From positions 1,238,501-1,302,500 of the forward strand of contig NZ_CP039451.1 in NCBI RefSeq assembly GCF_004843725.1: a stretch of 64,000 nucleotides of DNA, given 5' to 3'. Shown here in pieces: positions 26,401 through 34,734 of this stretch. How positions within the stretch are numbered: position 1 is the stretch's first letter; each line of letters starts with the position of its first letter. A program made the position numbers and the translations under genes. Source of the stretch: Psychroserpens sp. NJDZ02 (lineage in GTDB: Bacteria > Bacteroidota > Bacteroidia > Flavobacteriales > Flavobacteriaceae). The notes under the pieces were generated by a model that had not been told where the DNA came from, did not search any database, and was given only the letters and a program-made list of their open reading frames with translations.

Positions 26401-27800
26401 GAACCACAGAACGTTTACGCCCCGTTTTACTTACAGCAGCAGCTGCAGCTTTAGGTTTTTTACCTATGGCTATTTCTACAAATGCTGGCGCAGAAGTACA
26501 ACGCCCTTTAGCAACGGTTGTTATTGGTGGTTTGCTTACTGCAACTTTACTAACTTTAGTTGTATTACCTGTTTTATATGCTTGGTACGAAGAAAAAAAA
26601 GCGCTTAAAATCAGTAAGAAATCAATAACTACAATACTTATTTTGCTTTTTACTTTTAATATTCAAGCACAAAACAAGCCCTTAAACATTGAACAAACGA
26701 TAGCATTAGCAATTGAAAATAATGCGAATTTAAAAGCTGAAAACTTAAAAACTGACAAATCTAACGCTCTAGTTGGCTCAGCTTTTACGTTTGATAAAAC
26801 GAGCGTTTATTATAATTATGACGAAAGTAATTTAGCAGTAAACAATGAGCCTCTTAAAGTTTTTGGTATCTCTCAAGACTTTAAATTTCCAACGGTATAT
26901 TTTGCTCAAAAGAAAGTAAACGAGTCTAAAGTAAGTTTACAAGAAGCTAATTTTAGTTTACAAATACAGCAATTAAAAAAACAAGTGTACGCTAATTATT
27001 ACCAGTTAAGTTATGCTAAAAACAAAGCCAAAAATTATAAGTATTTAGATAGCTTATATCACGATTTTGCACAAAAAGCAAAGCGTCGTTTTGAGTTAGG
27101 CGAAACTAATTATCTGGAAATGATAACAGCACAGTCCAAACAGAAACAGTTGGAAACACAATATAAACAATCCCTTCAAGAGGTGACCTTATATAACGAA
27201 CAGCTTAAAAAAATGATCCAAGTAGATTCTATTACTACTGAAGACAGTTTGCTTCAAAAGCTAGAAATAGAACAATTATCTGCTAATCAAAATGTAGGAT
27301 TATCCGTTTTTGACGCGGCTATTAATTATCAAAAAGCACAAACTAAATTAGAAAAACAAAGTTTACTTCCAGATTTAAATGCGGAATACTTTCAAGGTAC
27401 AAACAGTACTCTAAACGATAATATTAAAGGCTATCAACTAGGTCTTAAAATTCCTATTTTATTTGGCGGTCAACGTTCAAAAATTAAAGCTTCAAAAATT
27501 GCACAAGACATTATTGTAGAACAAAAACAAGATTATCAAGCTAAAATAAATGCAGAATATCAATCGTTACTGGCAAAGCTTCAACAATATGAAGATGCTA
27601 TTAATTATTACGAAACGCAAGGACAAACACTTTCCGAAGAAATAATAAAAACAGCAAATAGAACTTTTAAAGAAGGTGAAATTGATTTCTTTCAATACAT
27701 CCAAAGTTTAGAAACCGCGAAAGATATTCAGCTTAGCTATTTAGAGCAATTAAACCAATACAATCAAACCGTAATTACCATCAATCATTTAACACTATAA
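23487..27800 (+). CDS. CzcA/CusA-type heavy-metal RND pump fused to a TolC-type outer-membrane channel
   Basis: 1,437 residues. Residues 1 to about 1,038 are a full heavy-metal RND pump (start MLENIIRFSLKNKLIIF; porter domains; LPVLYAWYEEKKA at the end of the last helix). The proton-relay helix reads DFGIIIDGAVIIVE (D399), the pattern of divalent-cation (Co/Zn/Cd) pumps rather than the copper/silver CusA pattern. A short basic patch, a hydrophobic stretch and IQAQ (about residues 1,044-1,062) look like an internal signal peptide. From there to the end is an outer-membrane efflux protein with long coiled helices (NIEQTIALAIENNANLKAE; FELGETNYLEMITAQSK; GLKIPILFGGQRSKI). One polypeptide therefore encodes both inner- and outer-membrane parts. 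I know such fusions from other Bacteroidota. The adaptor gene follows after 4 bases. Confidence 0.95.
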   Translation: MLENIIRFSLKNKLIIFLFTAFIIGFGLFSLTKIPIGAVPDITNNQVQVITTSQNLSTQDVEQFITYPVELEMANLPGVEEIRSVSKFGLSVVTIVFNDDMGTFLPRQLIAEKIKSASEQIPEGFGTPEMGPITTGLGEIYQYILDVKPGYKDQYSTMDLRTIQDWIVKRQLSGIPGVVEVNTWGGFLKQYEVAINPNKLTAMNISIAEIYEALEKNNSVSGGGYIEKNDKAFFIRGEGLVGSLEDIENSVVKNDGSPIYIKDVATVGFGSATRFGAITGNGEGEKVLGQIMMLKDGNSKEVIDTVKKRVASIQSTLPEGVYINGFLERSELIAKTTFTVAENLILGSLIVIFVVVLLLGNWRSGLVVASVIPLSLMFAIILMRQFGVDANLMSLGAIDFGIIIDGAVIIVEFIAFQIMSKASHLSEINKTEKQAEIDQITLKSASKMMNSAIFGQLIILIVFIPILSLSGIEGKMFKPMAMTFSFALIGAMILCLTYVPVVSSLFLKPSTQSAKNISVRLMAFLNKGYQPIINWALSNKRIVVVLSALLLTSSIYVFSRMGGEFIPTLDEGDFVIQPVLKTGTSLGKTIEITTRIEQILLDNFPEVDQVVSRIGAAEVPTDPMSMEQSDVIIKLKPKNEWTSAKNKDALADKFKEALTIIPGMEVEFTQPIEMRFNELVTGVRADVAIKIFGDDLSILASKANEIKELIENVEGAVDLSVEKVEGLPQMSVKFNRIKIARYGLNISDLNDVISMGFAGKTAGSVFEGEKRFDLVLRLKENNRKDIGSLENLYIDTPNGNKIPLNELAEITYTTGPAQISRDDTKRRIVVGVNVRNRDLQSVVNDVQNIIDSKLKLPVGYSITYGGQFENLQSAKDRLLLAVPLALVLIFILLYFAFNSVKEALIVYSAIPLSAVGGILLLWARDLPFSISAGVGFIALFGIAVLNGIVLIEHFKALKAEGFSNINERIKKGTTERLRPVLLTAAAAALGFLPMAISTNAGAEVQRPLATVVIGGLLTATLLTLVVLPVLYAWYEEKKALKISKKSITTILILLFTFNIQAQNKPLNIEQTIALAIENNANLKAENLKTDKSNALVGSAFTFDKTSVYYNYDESNLAVNNEPLKVFGISQDFKFPTVYFAQKKVNESKVSLQEANFSLQIQQLKKQVYANYYQLSYAKNKAKNYKYLDSLYHDFAQKAKRRFELGETNYLEMITAQSKQKQLETQYKQSLQEVTLYNEQLKKMIQVDSITTEDSLLQKLEIEQLSANQNVGLSVFDAAINYQKAQTKLEKQSLLPDLNAEYFQGTNSTLNDNIKGYQLGLKIPILFGGQRSKIKASKIAQDIIVEQKQDYQAKINAEYQSLLAKLQQYEDAINYYETQGQTLSEEIIKTANRTFKEGEIDFFQYIQSLETAKDIQLSYLEQLNQYNQTVITINHLTL

Positions 27801-27804
27801 AGAG

Positions 27805-28950
27805 ATGAACAAGATATATATCCTATTATTTTCACTGGTTTTAGTAGCCTGCGGAAATTCAGAAAAAACAACAGAACTAGTTCCTGAAACAGAAACACAC
27901 AATGACGACATAACCATTACAAAAGCACAGTTTGAAGGTGAAAAAATGGCTTTTGGAACATTAAACGAATACGATTTTAACGAAACCGTAAAAGTAAACG
28001 GAATGATTGATGTACCACCACACAACAAATCAAGCATTTCTACTTTTAGTGGAGGCTATATTACCAAAACACCATTGCTAATTGGAGATAGCGTAAAAAA
28101 AGGACAACTTTTAGTCACCTTGAAAAATCCGGAATTTGTTGAGATTCAGCAAAATTATTTAGAAGTTTCAGAACAATTAAATTACTTAAAATCTGAATAT
28201 AACAGACAAAAAACATTGTTTGAAGAAAAAATTACTTCAGAAAAAAACTACTTAAAAGCTGAAAGTGCGTATAAAAGTAACCGTGCACATTATAATGGAC
28301 TGCGTAAAAAATTACAAATGCTAAATATCAATCCGAGTAGCGTGGAGCAAGGACGTATTTCTTCCACTATAAATTTATACGCCCCAATTTCTGGTCATGT
28401 TACAAAGGTTAATATTAGTAACGGAACCTATGTTTCGCCTAGCGATGTTATCATGGAAATTGTAGATATTGACCATATTCACTTAGAGTTATCAGTCTTC
28501 GAAAAAGACATTATGCAAATTAAAAAAGATCAAAAAATCCTGTTTAAAATTCCTGAAGCTTCGGACAAAACCTTTGAAGCAGAAGTGCATTTGGTAGGAA
28601 CCACTATTGACGAGCAAACTAGACGTGTAAAAGTACATGGACACGTAGACAATGACAAAGAAAACTTTATTGTTGGAATGTTTGTTGATGCTGATATTAT
28701 TATTAATAGCATCAAAAGTATTGGACTGCCTAAAGAAGCTATTATTGAGGTTGGAAATGACTTTTATGTTTTAGTTTTAGAAGAAGCACATGGAGACGAG
28801 TTTCATTTAGAAAAAGTTAAATTAGAGCTTGGAAAGCAAACAGAAAACACTGTTGAAATTTTAAACGCTAGCCTTTTAAAAGATAAACAAATTCTAGTAA
28901 AAGGAAATAGTATGCTATTAAACGAGAGTGCCGGTGGGCATAATCATTAA
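27805..28950 (+). CDS. periplasmic adaptor (membrane fusion) lipoprotein of the RND metal pump
   Basis: 381 residues. The lipoprotein signal is MNKIYILLFSLVLVACGN. A split lipoyl/barrel-sandwich domain (GGYITKTPLLIGDSVKKGQL … LYAPISGHVTKVNIS) encloses a coiled-coil hairpin (about residues 115-175). Beta-barrel and membrane-proximal domains follow (VGTTIDEQTRRVKVHGHV). It belongs to the CusB/CzcB family and links the pump to the outer-membrane channel. The C-terminus GGHNH and several other histidines may bind metal. It lies 4 bases after the pump gene and is the last intact gene of the operon. Confidence 0.94.
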   Translation: MNKIYILLFSLVLVACGNSEKTTELVPETETHNDDITITKAQFEGEKMAFGTLNEYDFNETVKVNGMIDVPPHNKSSISTFSGGYITKTPLLIGDSVKKGQLLVTLKNPEFVEIQQNYLEVSEQLNYLKSEYNRQKTLFEEKITSEKNYLKAESAYKSNRAHYNGLRKKLQMLNINPSSVEQGRISSTINLYAPISGHVTKVNISNGTYVSPSDVIMEIVDIDHIHLELSVFEKDIMQIKKDQKILFKIPEASDKTFEAEVHLVGTTIDEQTRRVKVHGHVDNDKENFIVGMFVDADIIINSIKSIGLPKEAIIEVGNDFYVLVLEEAHGDEFHLEKVKLELGKQTENTVEILNASLLKDKQILVKGNSMLLNESAGGHNH

Positions 28951-28984
28951 TTAAGACTTAAACAACTACTATGTAAAACCATAA

Positions 28985-29470
28985 TAACAACGGACAAACA
29001 GCAGACAGCACTTTAAAAAGTACTTAGAGCTACTAGGTCTAAAACGCACGATTATGCCAACAGAAGCGCATTAAAATGTTGGTGATACTATTGCAAAATA
29101 AATAGGTATAACAGAGGCAAAAGGACATTTATTACCAGAAGACAAAGTCAAAGCTATTTAAAATTAATTAGCAGCGGACGCAAAATTGCAATGATTGGAG
29201 ATAACGTCCATAAGGTTCCAGCAATGGCTTTACTTCCTCATGGAGCAGCAGCTATAGAAACTGTAGACGTTGCGTAAATGTCTGATAAAATAGAAAAACT
29301 CCTTTTCTATTGGATTAAGCAGAGCGTCTAAACGTATTATAAAGGACAATATTTTTATTAGCTTAAGTGTTGTTACTATTACAATTCTTGGATTAACTAA
29401 TATTAGAATAGCCGTCTTGTCTCATGAAGCCTCAATCACAGTGTTTATTTTGAACGCTTTGTACTTATAA
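28985..29470 (+). pseudogene. remnant of a heavy-metal P1B-type ATPase (C-terminal third)
   Basis: Fragments of a ZntA/CadA-type pump can be read in order through several stops and frame changes. GLKRTIMPTE stands where LTGDN would follow TIM. Then come IGITEAKGHLLPEDKVKAI, KIAMIGDNVHKVPAMAL (the GDGVNDAPAL hinge, altered at key residues), IETVDVA-stop-MSDKIEKL, and a new frame reading IGLSRASKRIIKDNIFISL and AVLSHEASITVFILNALYL before TAA at 29468. The N-terminal two thirds, including the phosphorylated DKTG loop, are gone. Position after the efflux operon suggests an earlier, larger metal-resistance island. Confidence 0.85.
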
Positions 29471-29523
29471 AGAACGTTTAATCTAACGTTCATTTTTTAC
29501 CGATAACACAACTAATACTAAGA

Positions 29524-29561
29524 AAAAAAAAAGACCCAAACTTGAAAGTTTGGGTCTTTTT
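29524..29561 (-). terminator. Rho-independent terminator downstream of glycyl-tRNA synthetase
   Basis: AAGACCCAAACT/AGTTTGGGTCTT with a 4-base loop, followed by a T run on the minus strand, about 40 bases past the stop codon. Confidence 0.9.
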
Positions 29562-29600
29562 GGTATTTGTTAATTCCTTTTCTTCAAAAGCAATGCGTCG

Positions 29601-31142
29601 TTACATTTTCATTAACCACTCTTTAACATCAACTTCTTTTTTGATGATCTCTTTAAGCTCTGAAATAGCAACACGTCTTTGATCCATTGTATCTCTATGA
29701 CGAATAGTAACTGTTTTATCTTCTAACGTTTGGTGATCTACTGTAATACAAAATGGTGTACCATTAGCATCCTGACGTCTATAACGCTTACCAACTGCAT
29801 CTTTTTCGTCATAAAACACATTAAAGTCCCATTTCAAGTCTTCAACAATTTCTTTTGCCACCTCTGGTAAACCATCCTTTTTCACTAAAGGAAAAACAGC
29901 TGCTTTTACAGGAGCTAAAACTGCGGGTAATTTTAAAACGGTTCTTGTTGTATTGTTATCTAATTCTTCTTCAACTAAAGCATTAGAAAATACTGCTAAA
30001 AACATACGATCTAAACCAATAGAAGTTTCTAAAACATACGGTGTGTAACTTTTATTTTCTTCGTGATCAAAATACTGAAGCTTTTTACCAGAAAACTCTT
30101 CATGTTGTTTTAAATCAAAATCTGTACGTGAGTGTATTCCTTCTAATTCTTTAAATCCGAAAGGAAATTTAAATTCTATATCTGTTGCTGCATCTGCATA
30201 ATGCGCTAATTTTTCATGGTCATGAAAACGGTAATTATCTTGTCCCATTCCTAAAGAAAGATGCCATTTCATTCTTGTTTCTTTCCAGTGCTCGAACCAT
30301 TTTTGCTGTGTTCCTGGCTTGATAAAAAATTGCATTTCCATTTGTTCAAACTCACGCATTCTAAAAATAAATTGTCTTGCAACAATTTCATTTCTAAAGG
30401 CTTTACCTGTTTGTGCAATTCCGAAAGGAATTTTCATTCTTCCCGTTTTTTGAACATTCAAGAAGTTTACAAATATACCTTGTGCTGTTTCTGGACGTAA
30501 ATACAAGTCCATTGCAGTCTCTGCTGTCGCACCAAGCTTGGTACCAAACATTAGATTAAATTGCTTAACATCCGTCCAGTTTCTGCTTCCGCTTAAAGGA
30601 CAAGCTATTTCTAACTCTTCGATTAATGCTTTAACATCCGCTAAATCTTCCGCTTCTAAAGATTTGCCTAAACGTTTTAAGATGGTATCAATTTTTTCTT
30701 GATATCCTAAAACCCTTCCGTTAGTTGCTAGAAATTCTTCTTTATTAAAAGACTCACCAAAACGTTTTGCAGCTTTAGCAACCTCTTTATCTATTTTAGA
30801 TTCTATTTTAAGGCAGTAATCTTCCACCAAAACATCAGCTCTGTAACGCTTTTTAGAATCTTTATTATCAATTAAAGGATCACTAAATGCATCGACGTGT
30901 CCTGAGGCTTTCCAAGTGGTTGGATGCATAAATATTGCAGCATCAATACCTACAATATTATCATGCATTTGCACCATTGCTTTCCACCAGTAGTCGCGTA
31001 TGTTTTTCTTTAATTCTGCTCCGTTTTGAGCGTAGTCGTAAACTGCGCTAAGTCCATCGTAGATTTCGCTACTTTGGAATACGTAACCATACTCCTTTGC
31101 GTGAGAGATTACTTTTTTAAATTGATCGTCGTTGTTTGCCAT
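29601..31142 (-). CDS. glyQS: glycyl-tRNA synthetase (single-chain, dimeric type)
   Basis: 513 residues. It is a class II synthetase of the alpha2 type found in Bacteroidota, eukaryotes and archaea, not the alpha2beta2 type of Proteobacteria. Visible signatures are SGHVDAFSDPLIDN, the LYLRPETAQGIFVNF and RNEIVARQFIFRMREFEQME motif 2 region, motif 3 LETSIGLDRMFLAV, and a C-terminal anticodon-binding domain (VFPLVKKDG; RHRDTMDQRRVAISEL). It attaches glycine to tRNA-Gly. It has one of the cleanest promoters in the window and its own terminator. Confidence 0.97.
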   Translation of the reverse strand: MANNDDQFKKVISHAKEYGYVFQSSEIYDGLSAVYDYAQNGAELKKNIRDYWWKAMVQMHDNIVGIDAAIFMHPTTWKASGHVDAFSDPLIDNKDSKKRYRADVLVEDYCLKIESKIDKEVAKAAKRFGESFNKEEFLATNGRVLGYQEKIDTILKRLGKSLEAEDLADVKALIEELEIACPLSGSRNWTDVKQFNLMFGTKLGATAETAMDLYLRPETAQGIFVNFLNVQKTGRMKIPFGIAQTGKAFRNEIVARQFIFRMREFEQMEMQFFIKPGTQQKWFEHWKETRMKWHLSLGMGQDNYRFHDHEKLAHYADAATDIEFKFPFGFKELEGIHSRTDFDLKQHEEFSGKKLQYFDHEENKSYTPYVLETSIGLDRMFLAVFSNALVEEELDNNTTRTVLKLPAVLAPVKAAVFPLVKKDGLPEVAKEIVEDLKWDFNVFYDEKDAVGKRYRRQDANGTPFCITVDHQTLEDKTVTIRHRDTMDQRRVAISELKEIIKKEVDVKEWLMKM

Positions 31143-31149
31143 AATAGTA

Positions 31150-31179
31150 CAAAGATAAACGATAAATAAAAGTGTACAA
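31150..31179 (-). promoter_or_regulatory. promoter of glycyl-tRNA synthetase gene
   Basis: The minus strand reads TTG, 19 bases, then TATCTTTG (TAnnTTTG), 7 bases before the ATG. This is the expected -33/-7 geometry, and it implies a very short or absent leader. Confidence 0.7.
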
Positions 31180-31190
31180 CCAAAAAACGA

Positions 31191-31748
31191 TTAGTCTTTT
31201 TGACAAGTATAAACAAAAGCAGGTGGAGCGTTTAAAGGCTCGAATCCTAAAGCAACATTACCATTAAACTTTTCTTTTAAAGCAGCATAGTAGGTTAAAC
31301 TATATTGAAACTGAGAAAAATAACCTTTGGAGTTTAAACATTTAAAGGCGCTATCCAGTATAACTTCTGTAATTGGTTTAGGAATATTAGTTAAAGGTAA
31401 GCTAGAAACAATATAATCCGTAGATTCAAAACCATGTTGCTTTATGACGTCCAGAACCTTATCTGCAGATTGATTTGAAACAATTAATCTAGAATCCTCT
31501 ATTTTTAATAATGCTTTGTAAAAAACATCATTTATTTCGAAAGTAATAAGTGTTGCATCTGGCTGTAATCTTTTCAAGATTTCCTTTGTAATTACACCAT
31601 TTCCAGGTCCAAACTCAACGATTAATTTAGCAGTACTAAATTCTATCTCTTTTAATAATTTTGAGGCTAAAAATCTAGAACTAGGAAATAATGTCCCAGA
31701 CGTTTTTAAGGTTTTTAGTGATTCTTTTAAAAAATTAATTTTGTTCAA
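31191..31748 (-). CDS. SAM-dependent methyltransferase, PmtA/phospholipid N-methyltransferase-like
   Basis: 185 residues. The N-terminus FLKESLKTLKTSGTLFPSSR and the SAM-binding motif LIVEFGPGNGVITKEIL resemble the small class I methyltransferases annotated as phospholipid N-methyltransferases or KsgA-related proteins. IVSSLPLTNIPK fits the post-motif II region of that group. The substrate (phosphatidylethanolamine or another acceptor) cannot be decided from sequence. It lies 48 bases upstream of glyQS on the same strand, but the glyQS promoter lies between them. Confidence 0.8.
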   Translation of the reverse strand: MNKINFLKESLKTLKTSGTLFPSSRFLASKLLKEIEFSTAKLIVEFGPGNGVITKEILKRLQPDATLITFEINDVFYKALLKIEDSRLIVSNQSADKVLDVIKQHGFESTDYIVSSLPLTNIPKPITEVILDSAFKCLNSKGYFSQFQYSLTYYAALKEKFNGNVALGFEPLNAPPAFVYTCQKD

Positions 31749-31861
31749 AAAAAAAGCGTTTTAGAGATAATTTAAACGAATATAAGATATTTATTTATTC
31801 ACGTATTAGCAAATATAAAACCAATACACATACAATGTTATTATTTACAACAAAAATAACG

Positions 31862-32767
31862 CTATTGAAGTGTTATTGAGGTCGTTCCGAGCCTAGTGTT
31901 GTCACAAAAAATATTTACAAAATAAATACCTTGAGTTAAAGGTTGGTCTACATCTGTAATGATAATTGCGTCAAGGTCCACATCCTCATTTTTATAGTCT
32001 AACTTAATTTTTTTACTGTAAATTAAAGATTGTTTACCAAACGAAACCACTCCTTCATCTGCAATAACATTATTATTGGGATTTAATATTTGTATATAAA
32101 TATCTTTTTCTCCTTCTTCTACAAACTTATTTTTAGAAACAGTAAACTCTACATGAAGTTTGTTTGCTTTATGCGACTTACTTGTACTTACAATTCGTTT
32201 TTTTGTTATCCGCTTAACTGCCTCTGCATTTAATGCTTCTATTTTTAGATGACTAGCGTCTTCTATTTTTTTAGACAATGTGTTATTAACAGAAGCTAAA
32301 CCTTTATTCTTTACTTTTAAAGCGCTACTAATACTTTTAACGCCTACAAGATCTTGTTCAACTTTATTTGCTTTTAAAGCTAACTGTTCATTTTCTTTTT
32401 TAAGCTTAGACACCAGACTTAACACCTCTTCCTTTTCTTTTTGTAAAAGCTTGATTTTTGATCGATACAAGTCTAATAAAGCAGTACTTGGTTGTAATGT
32501 TTTTACCGAATCTAAAATGCGTTCTATTTTAAATTTAGATTGCTCTAACTTAATATTTAGCGATTCACTATCAACTTGAACCTTATCATAACGCGTTATC
32601 ATTTCTGACAATTCATTCTCTAAAAGTTTCTTTTCTTGTGCAACGTAAGACGTATAATCTTCCAACTTATCATAGTTAATATAACTATATGAGCCTAAGA
32701 CTACAAAAGCGACAACCAAGGAACCAATTATTAATCTATAGTTGTAAGTATGCGGGATAACAATCAT
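31862..32767 (-). CDS. membrane-anchored coiled-coil protein, paralogue A of a tandem pair
   Basis: 301 residues. One N-terminal membrane helix (about 11-29; LIIGSLVVAFVVLGSYSYI) is followed by a long coiled coil (about 35-180). A compact C-terminal beta domain (about 205-301) contains DIYIQILNPNNNVIADEG and QSLIYSKKIKLDY. It is clearly homologous over its whole length to the next gene upstream (shared ILDSVK, YIQIL-P-NNV, QSLI and DY-N positions). The beta domain is probably periplasmic. I recall this pair type only as hypothetical proteins in flavobacteria; no function is assigned. Confidence 0.8.
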   Translation of the reverse strand: MIVIPHTYNYRLIIGSLVVAFVVLGSYSYINYDKLEDYTSYVAQEKKLLENELSEMITRYDKVQVDSESLNIKLEQSKFKIERILDSVKTLQPSTALLDLYRSKIKLLQKEKEEVLSLVSKLKKENEQLALKANKVEQDLVGVKSISSALKVKNKGLASVNNTLSKKIEDASHLKIEALNAEAVKRITKKRIVSTSKSHKANKLHVEFTVSKNKFVEEGEKDIYIQILNPNNNVIADEGVVSFGKQSLIYSKKIKLDYKNEDVDLDAIIITDVDQPLTQGIYFVNIFCDNTRLGTTSITLQ

Positions 32768-32924
32768 TATTCAATTAATTTCATGCTAAAACTATTGAAT
32801 AAATAGTTAAGAATGTATTTATAATCGATAAAGAGGCAAAAAAAATGTTTAACTAAAACAATAGAGAAAAAATCACTTGTAGCAATCCACTTATAATTAG
32901 TTATATAACCCTGAGACTAAACCC

Positions 32925-33833
32925 TTACTTAAGTTCCATAGTCGTTTTACCTATTAACGTGTTTTCATGATAAATTGACACAAAATAGGTTCCTTTTTGA
33001 AAAGGCTCACCTGGCAAAGGTTCTATAAAAACACATTCTTGCAAACTAACATTATCATAATCCACGACTAATTGCTCGCTAAAAATCAAAGACTGTTCTC
33101 CAACATTAATAACACCTCTATCTCCCACGACATTATTAGATGGATCGAGAATTTGAATGTACAATTCTTTTTTTCCTTTAGCCGCAAATTTATTTTCTGG
33201 AACTGTAAAACACACATTTATTTTTCTAGCGCGTTTTGCCGTTAGTGTACTTTTAATTCTACCACTATTGGTCACACGTCTAACACCTTCCGTCATCACA
33301 TTTTTAACACTTAAAGCTTTTGCCTTATTTATTTGACGCTCAAACTTATCATTAATTCTAGACAATGTAGAATTCTCGGTCTTCAAAGATTTAGAAACAT
33401 AAATAGTCTGATCTAGCTCTGTATTAACACGAATAGCTTCCTCTTTCAAAAACACATTCTCTGCATTTAACTCCTCTACTAGAAGATATATTTTATTGTT
33501 TTCGTCCTTTAAAACCTCTAATTGTTTCTTATAATGCGCCACAAGATACACATCTGGCTTTAAGTATTTAACAGAATCCAAAATACGAGAAATTCTAAGT
33601 TTAGAATCATCTAACCTGGCCTGCAAATCCCTGTTATCCACTTGCAACATGTCATAATTCAAAACCATTTGATTAAGCTCTGCTTCTACTGAAGCATTCT
33701 CATTCAATAAGAATTCATGATACTCGTTTAAAGAAGTATAATTAGTGTAACTGTAATAACCTAAAGCACATATTAATGTTGAAAGTACAACAATAACGAA
33801 CCTTAGACTATAGACTTGGGATCTTACAATCAT
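32925..33833 (-). CDS. membrane-anchored coiled-coil protein, paralogue B of a tandem pair
   Basis: 302 residues, same architecture as the gene at 31862. It has an N-terminal membrane helix (FVIVVLSTLICALGYYSY), a long coiled coil with RISRILDSVKYLKPD, and a C-terminal beta domain with ELYIQILDPSNNVVGDRG and EQSLIFSEQLVVDYDN. The two genes are 157 bases apart and arose by tandem duplication with considerable divergence since. A TAGTTTTG motif 20 bases upstream may be its promoter. No known domain name is recognised. Confidence 0.8.
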   Translation of the reverse strand: MIVRSQVYSLRFVIVVLSTLICALGYYSYTNYTSLNEYHEFLLNENASVEAELNQMVLNYDMLQVDNRDLQARLDDSKLRISRILDSVKYLKPDVYLVAHYKKQLEVLKDENNKIYLLVEELNAENVFLKEEAIRVNTELDQTIYVSKSLKTENSTLSRINDKFERQINKAKALSVKNVMTEGVRRVTNSGRIKSTLTAKRARKINVCFTVPENKFAAKGKKELYIQILDPSNNVVGDRGVINVGEQSLIFSEQLVVDYDNVSLQECVFIEPLPGEPFQKGTYFVSIYHENTLIGKTTMELK

Positions 33834-33852
33834 TTAGTTTATTATTTTGATA

Positions 33853-33860
33853 CAAAACTA
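33853..33860 (-). promoter_or_regulatory. -7 promoter motif for coiled-coil paralogue B
   Basis: The minus strand reads TAGTTTTG (TAnnTTTG), 19 bases before the ATG. No clear -33 box. Confidence 0.4.
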
Positions 33861-33993
33861 TTACTAATAAATCTATATGTAAGAAATTTTCGATAACTTG
33901 ATTAAAATTTCGGTCAAAGCTAATAATGATGCTTTTAAAACGGATTATCGGTTACTAATCCAACAAAACAGACCTGTAAAACTATTTTTTTTT

Positions 33994-34677
33994 ATGAACT
34001 TAGAAGCATTAATTAATCTATTTTTTCCCAAGGTTTGTAATGCTTGTAAAAATCACTTATCTGATAACGAAGTCTTTTTATGTACCGATTGTAGACATGT
34101 TTTACCAATAACTAATTTTCACAAAAACAATGATCCGTTCGTAAAAAATATTTTTTATGGCCGTGCACAAATTGAAGCAGCTACTGCGTTATTAAGATTC
34201 GAAAAAAAAGGAATTGTACAACACTTGCTTCACCAATTAAAATACGGACAAAACGAAGCCGTTAGTGACTTTTTCGGACAATGGCTAGGCGAAGAACTTA
34301 GCGCTTGCGAGGACTACAAAACAGTAGACTTGGTAATCCCTGTGCCATTATATCCTAAAAAATTAAAAAAAAGAGGCTACAATCAAGTTACTAAATTCGG
34401 TCAAAATATAGCCAAAGCCTTAGATATTGTATACTCGGAAGATTTACTTACCAAAATAACCACTAGTACTTCGTCTCAAGCCAGCAAAACAAGACTTGAA
34501 AGATGGCAACTAAATAACGAAACCTTTTCTATAACCCACTTACATAAGCTTGAAAACAAACATATCCTTTTGGTCGATGATATTATCACCACTGGAAATA
34601 CATTAGAAGCCTGTATTTTAGAACTGAATAAAGCTAAAAATATAAAAATAAGTGTTGCCGCAATAGCAATAGCATAG
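33994..34677 (+). CDS. comF: ComF family phosphoribosyltransferase-like protein
   Basis: 227 residues from ATG 33994 (MNLEALINLFFPKVCNACKN). An upstream TTG-initiated extension of 32 residues has no support. The N-terminal zinc finger uses C15-x2-C18 … C30-x2-C33. A type I phosphoribosyltransferase fold follows, with VIPVPLYPKKLKKRGYNQ and the PRPP-binding loop ILLVDDIITTGNTLEAC. ComF proteins take part in DNA uptake during natural transformation in other bacteria; the enzyme activity is unproved. The neighbour downstream is a lipoprotein gene 57 bases away. Confidence 0.92.
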   Translation: MNLEALINLFFPKVCNACKNHLSDNEVFLCTDCRHVLPITNFHKNNDPFVKNIFYGRAQIEAATALLRFEKKGIVQHLLHQLKYGQNEAVSDFFGQWLGEELSACEDYKTVDLVIPVPLYPKKLKKRGYNQVTKFGQNIAKALDIVYSEDLLTKITTSTSSQASKTRLERWQLNNETFSITHLHKLENKHILLVDDIITTGNTLEACILELNKAKNIKISVAAIAIA

Positions 34678-34734
34678 CCCATTTTTCGTTAAAAGATAAA
34701 TATGTTGTTAATTTGTAACTTCATTCAAAATTAT

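Noticed and set aside
33898..33993. TTG start extending ComF by 32 residues
   Set aside because: The extra residues do not belong to the family; the ATG at 33994 gives the normal N-terminus ahead of the zinc finger.
34560..34620. Separate regulatory gene within the ComF region on the minus strand
   Set aside because: The minus-strand frame is a shadow of the conserved PRPP loop and has no independent signals.
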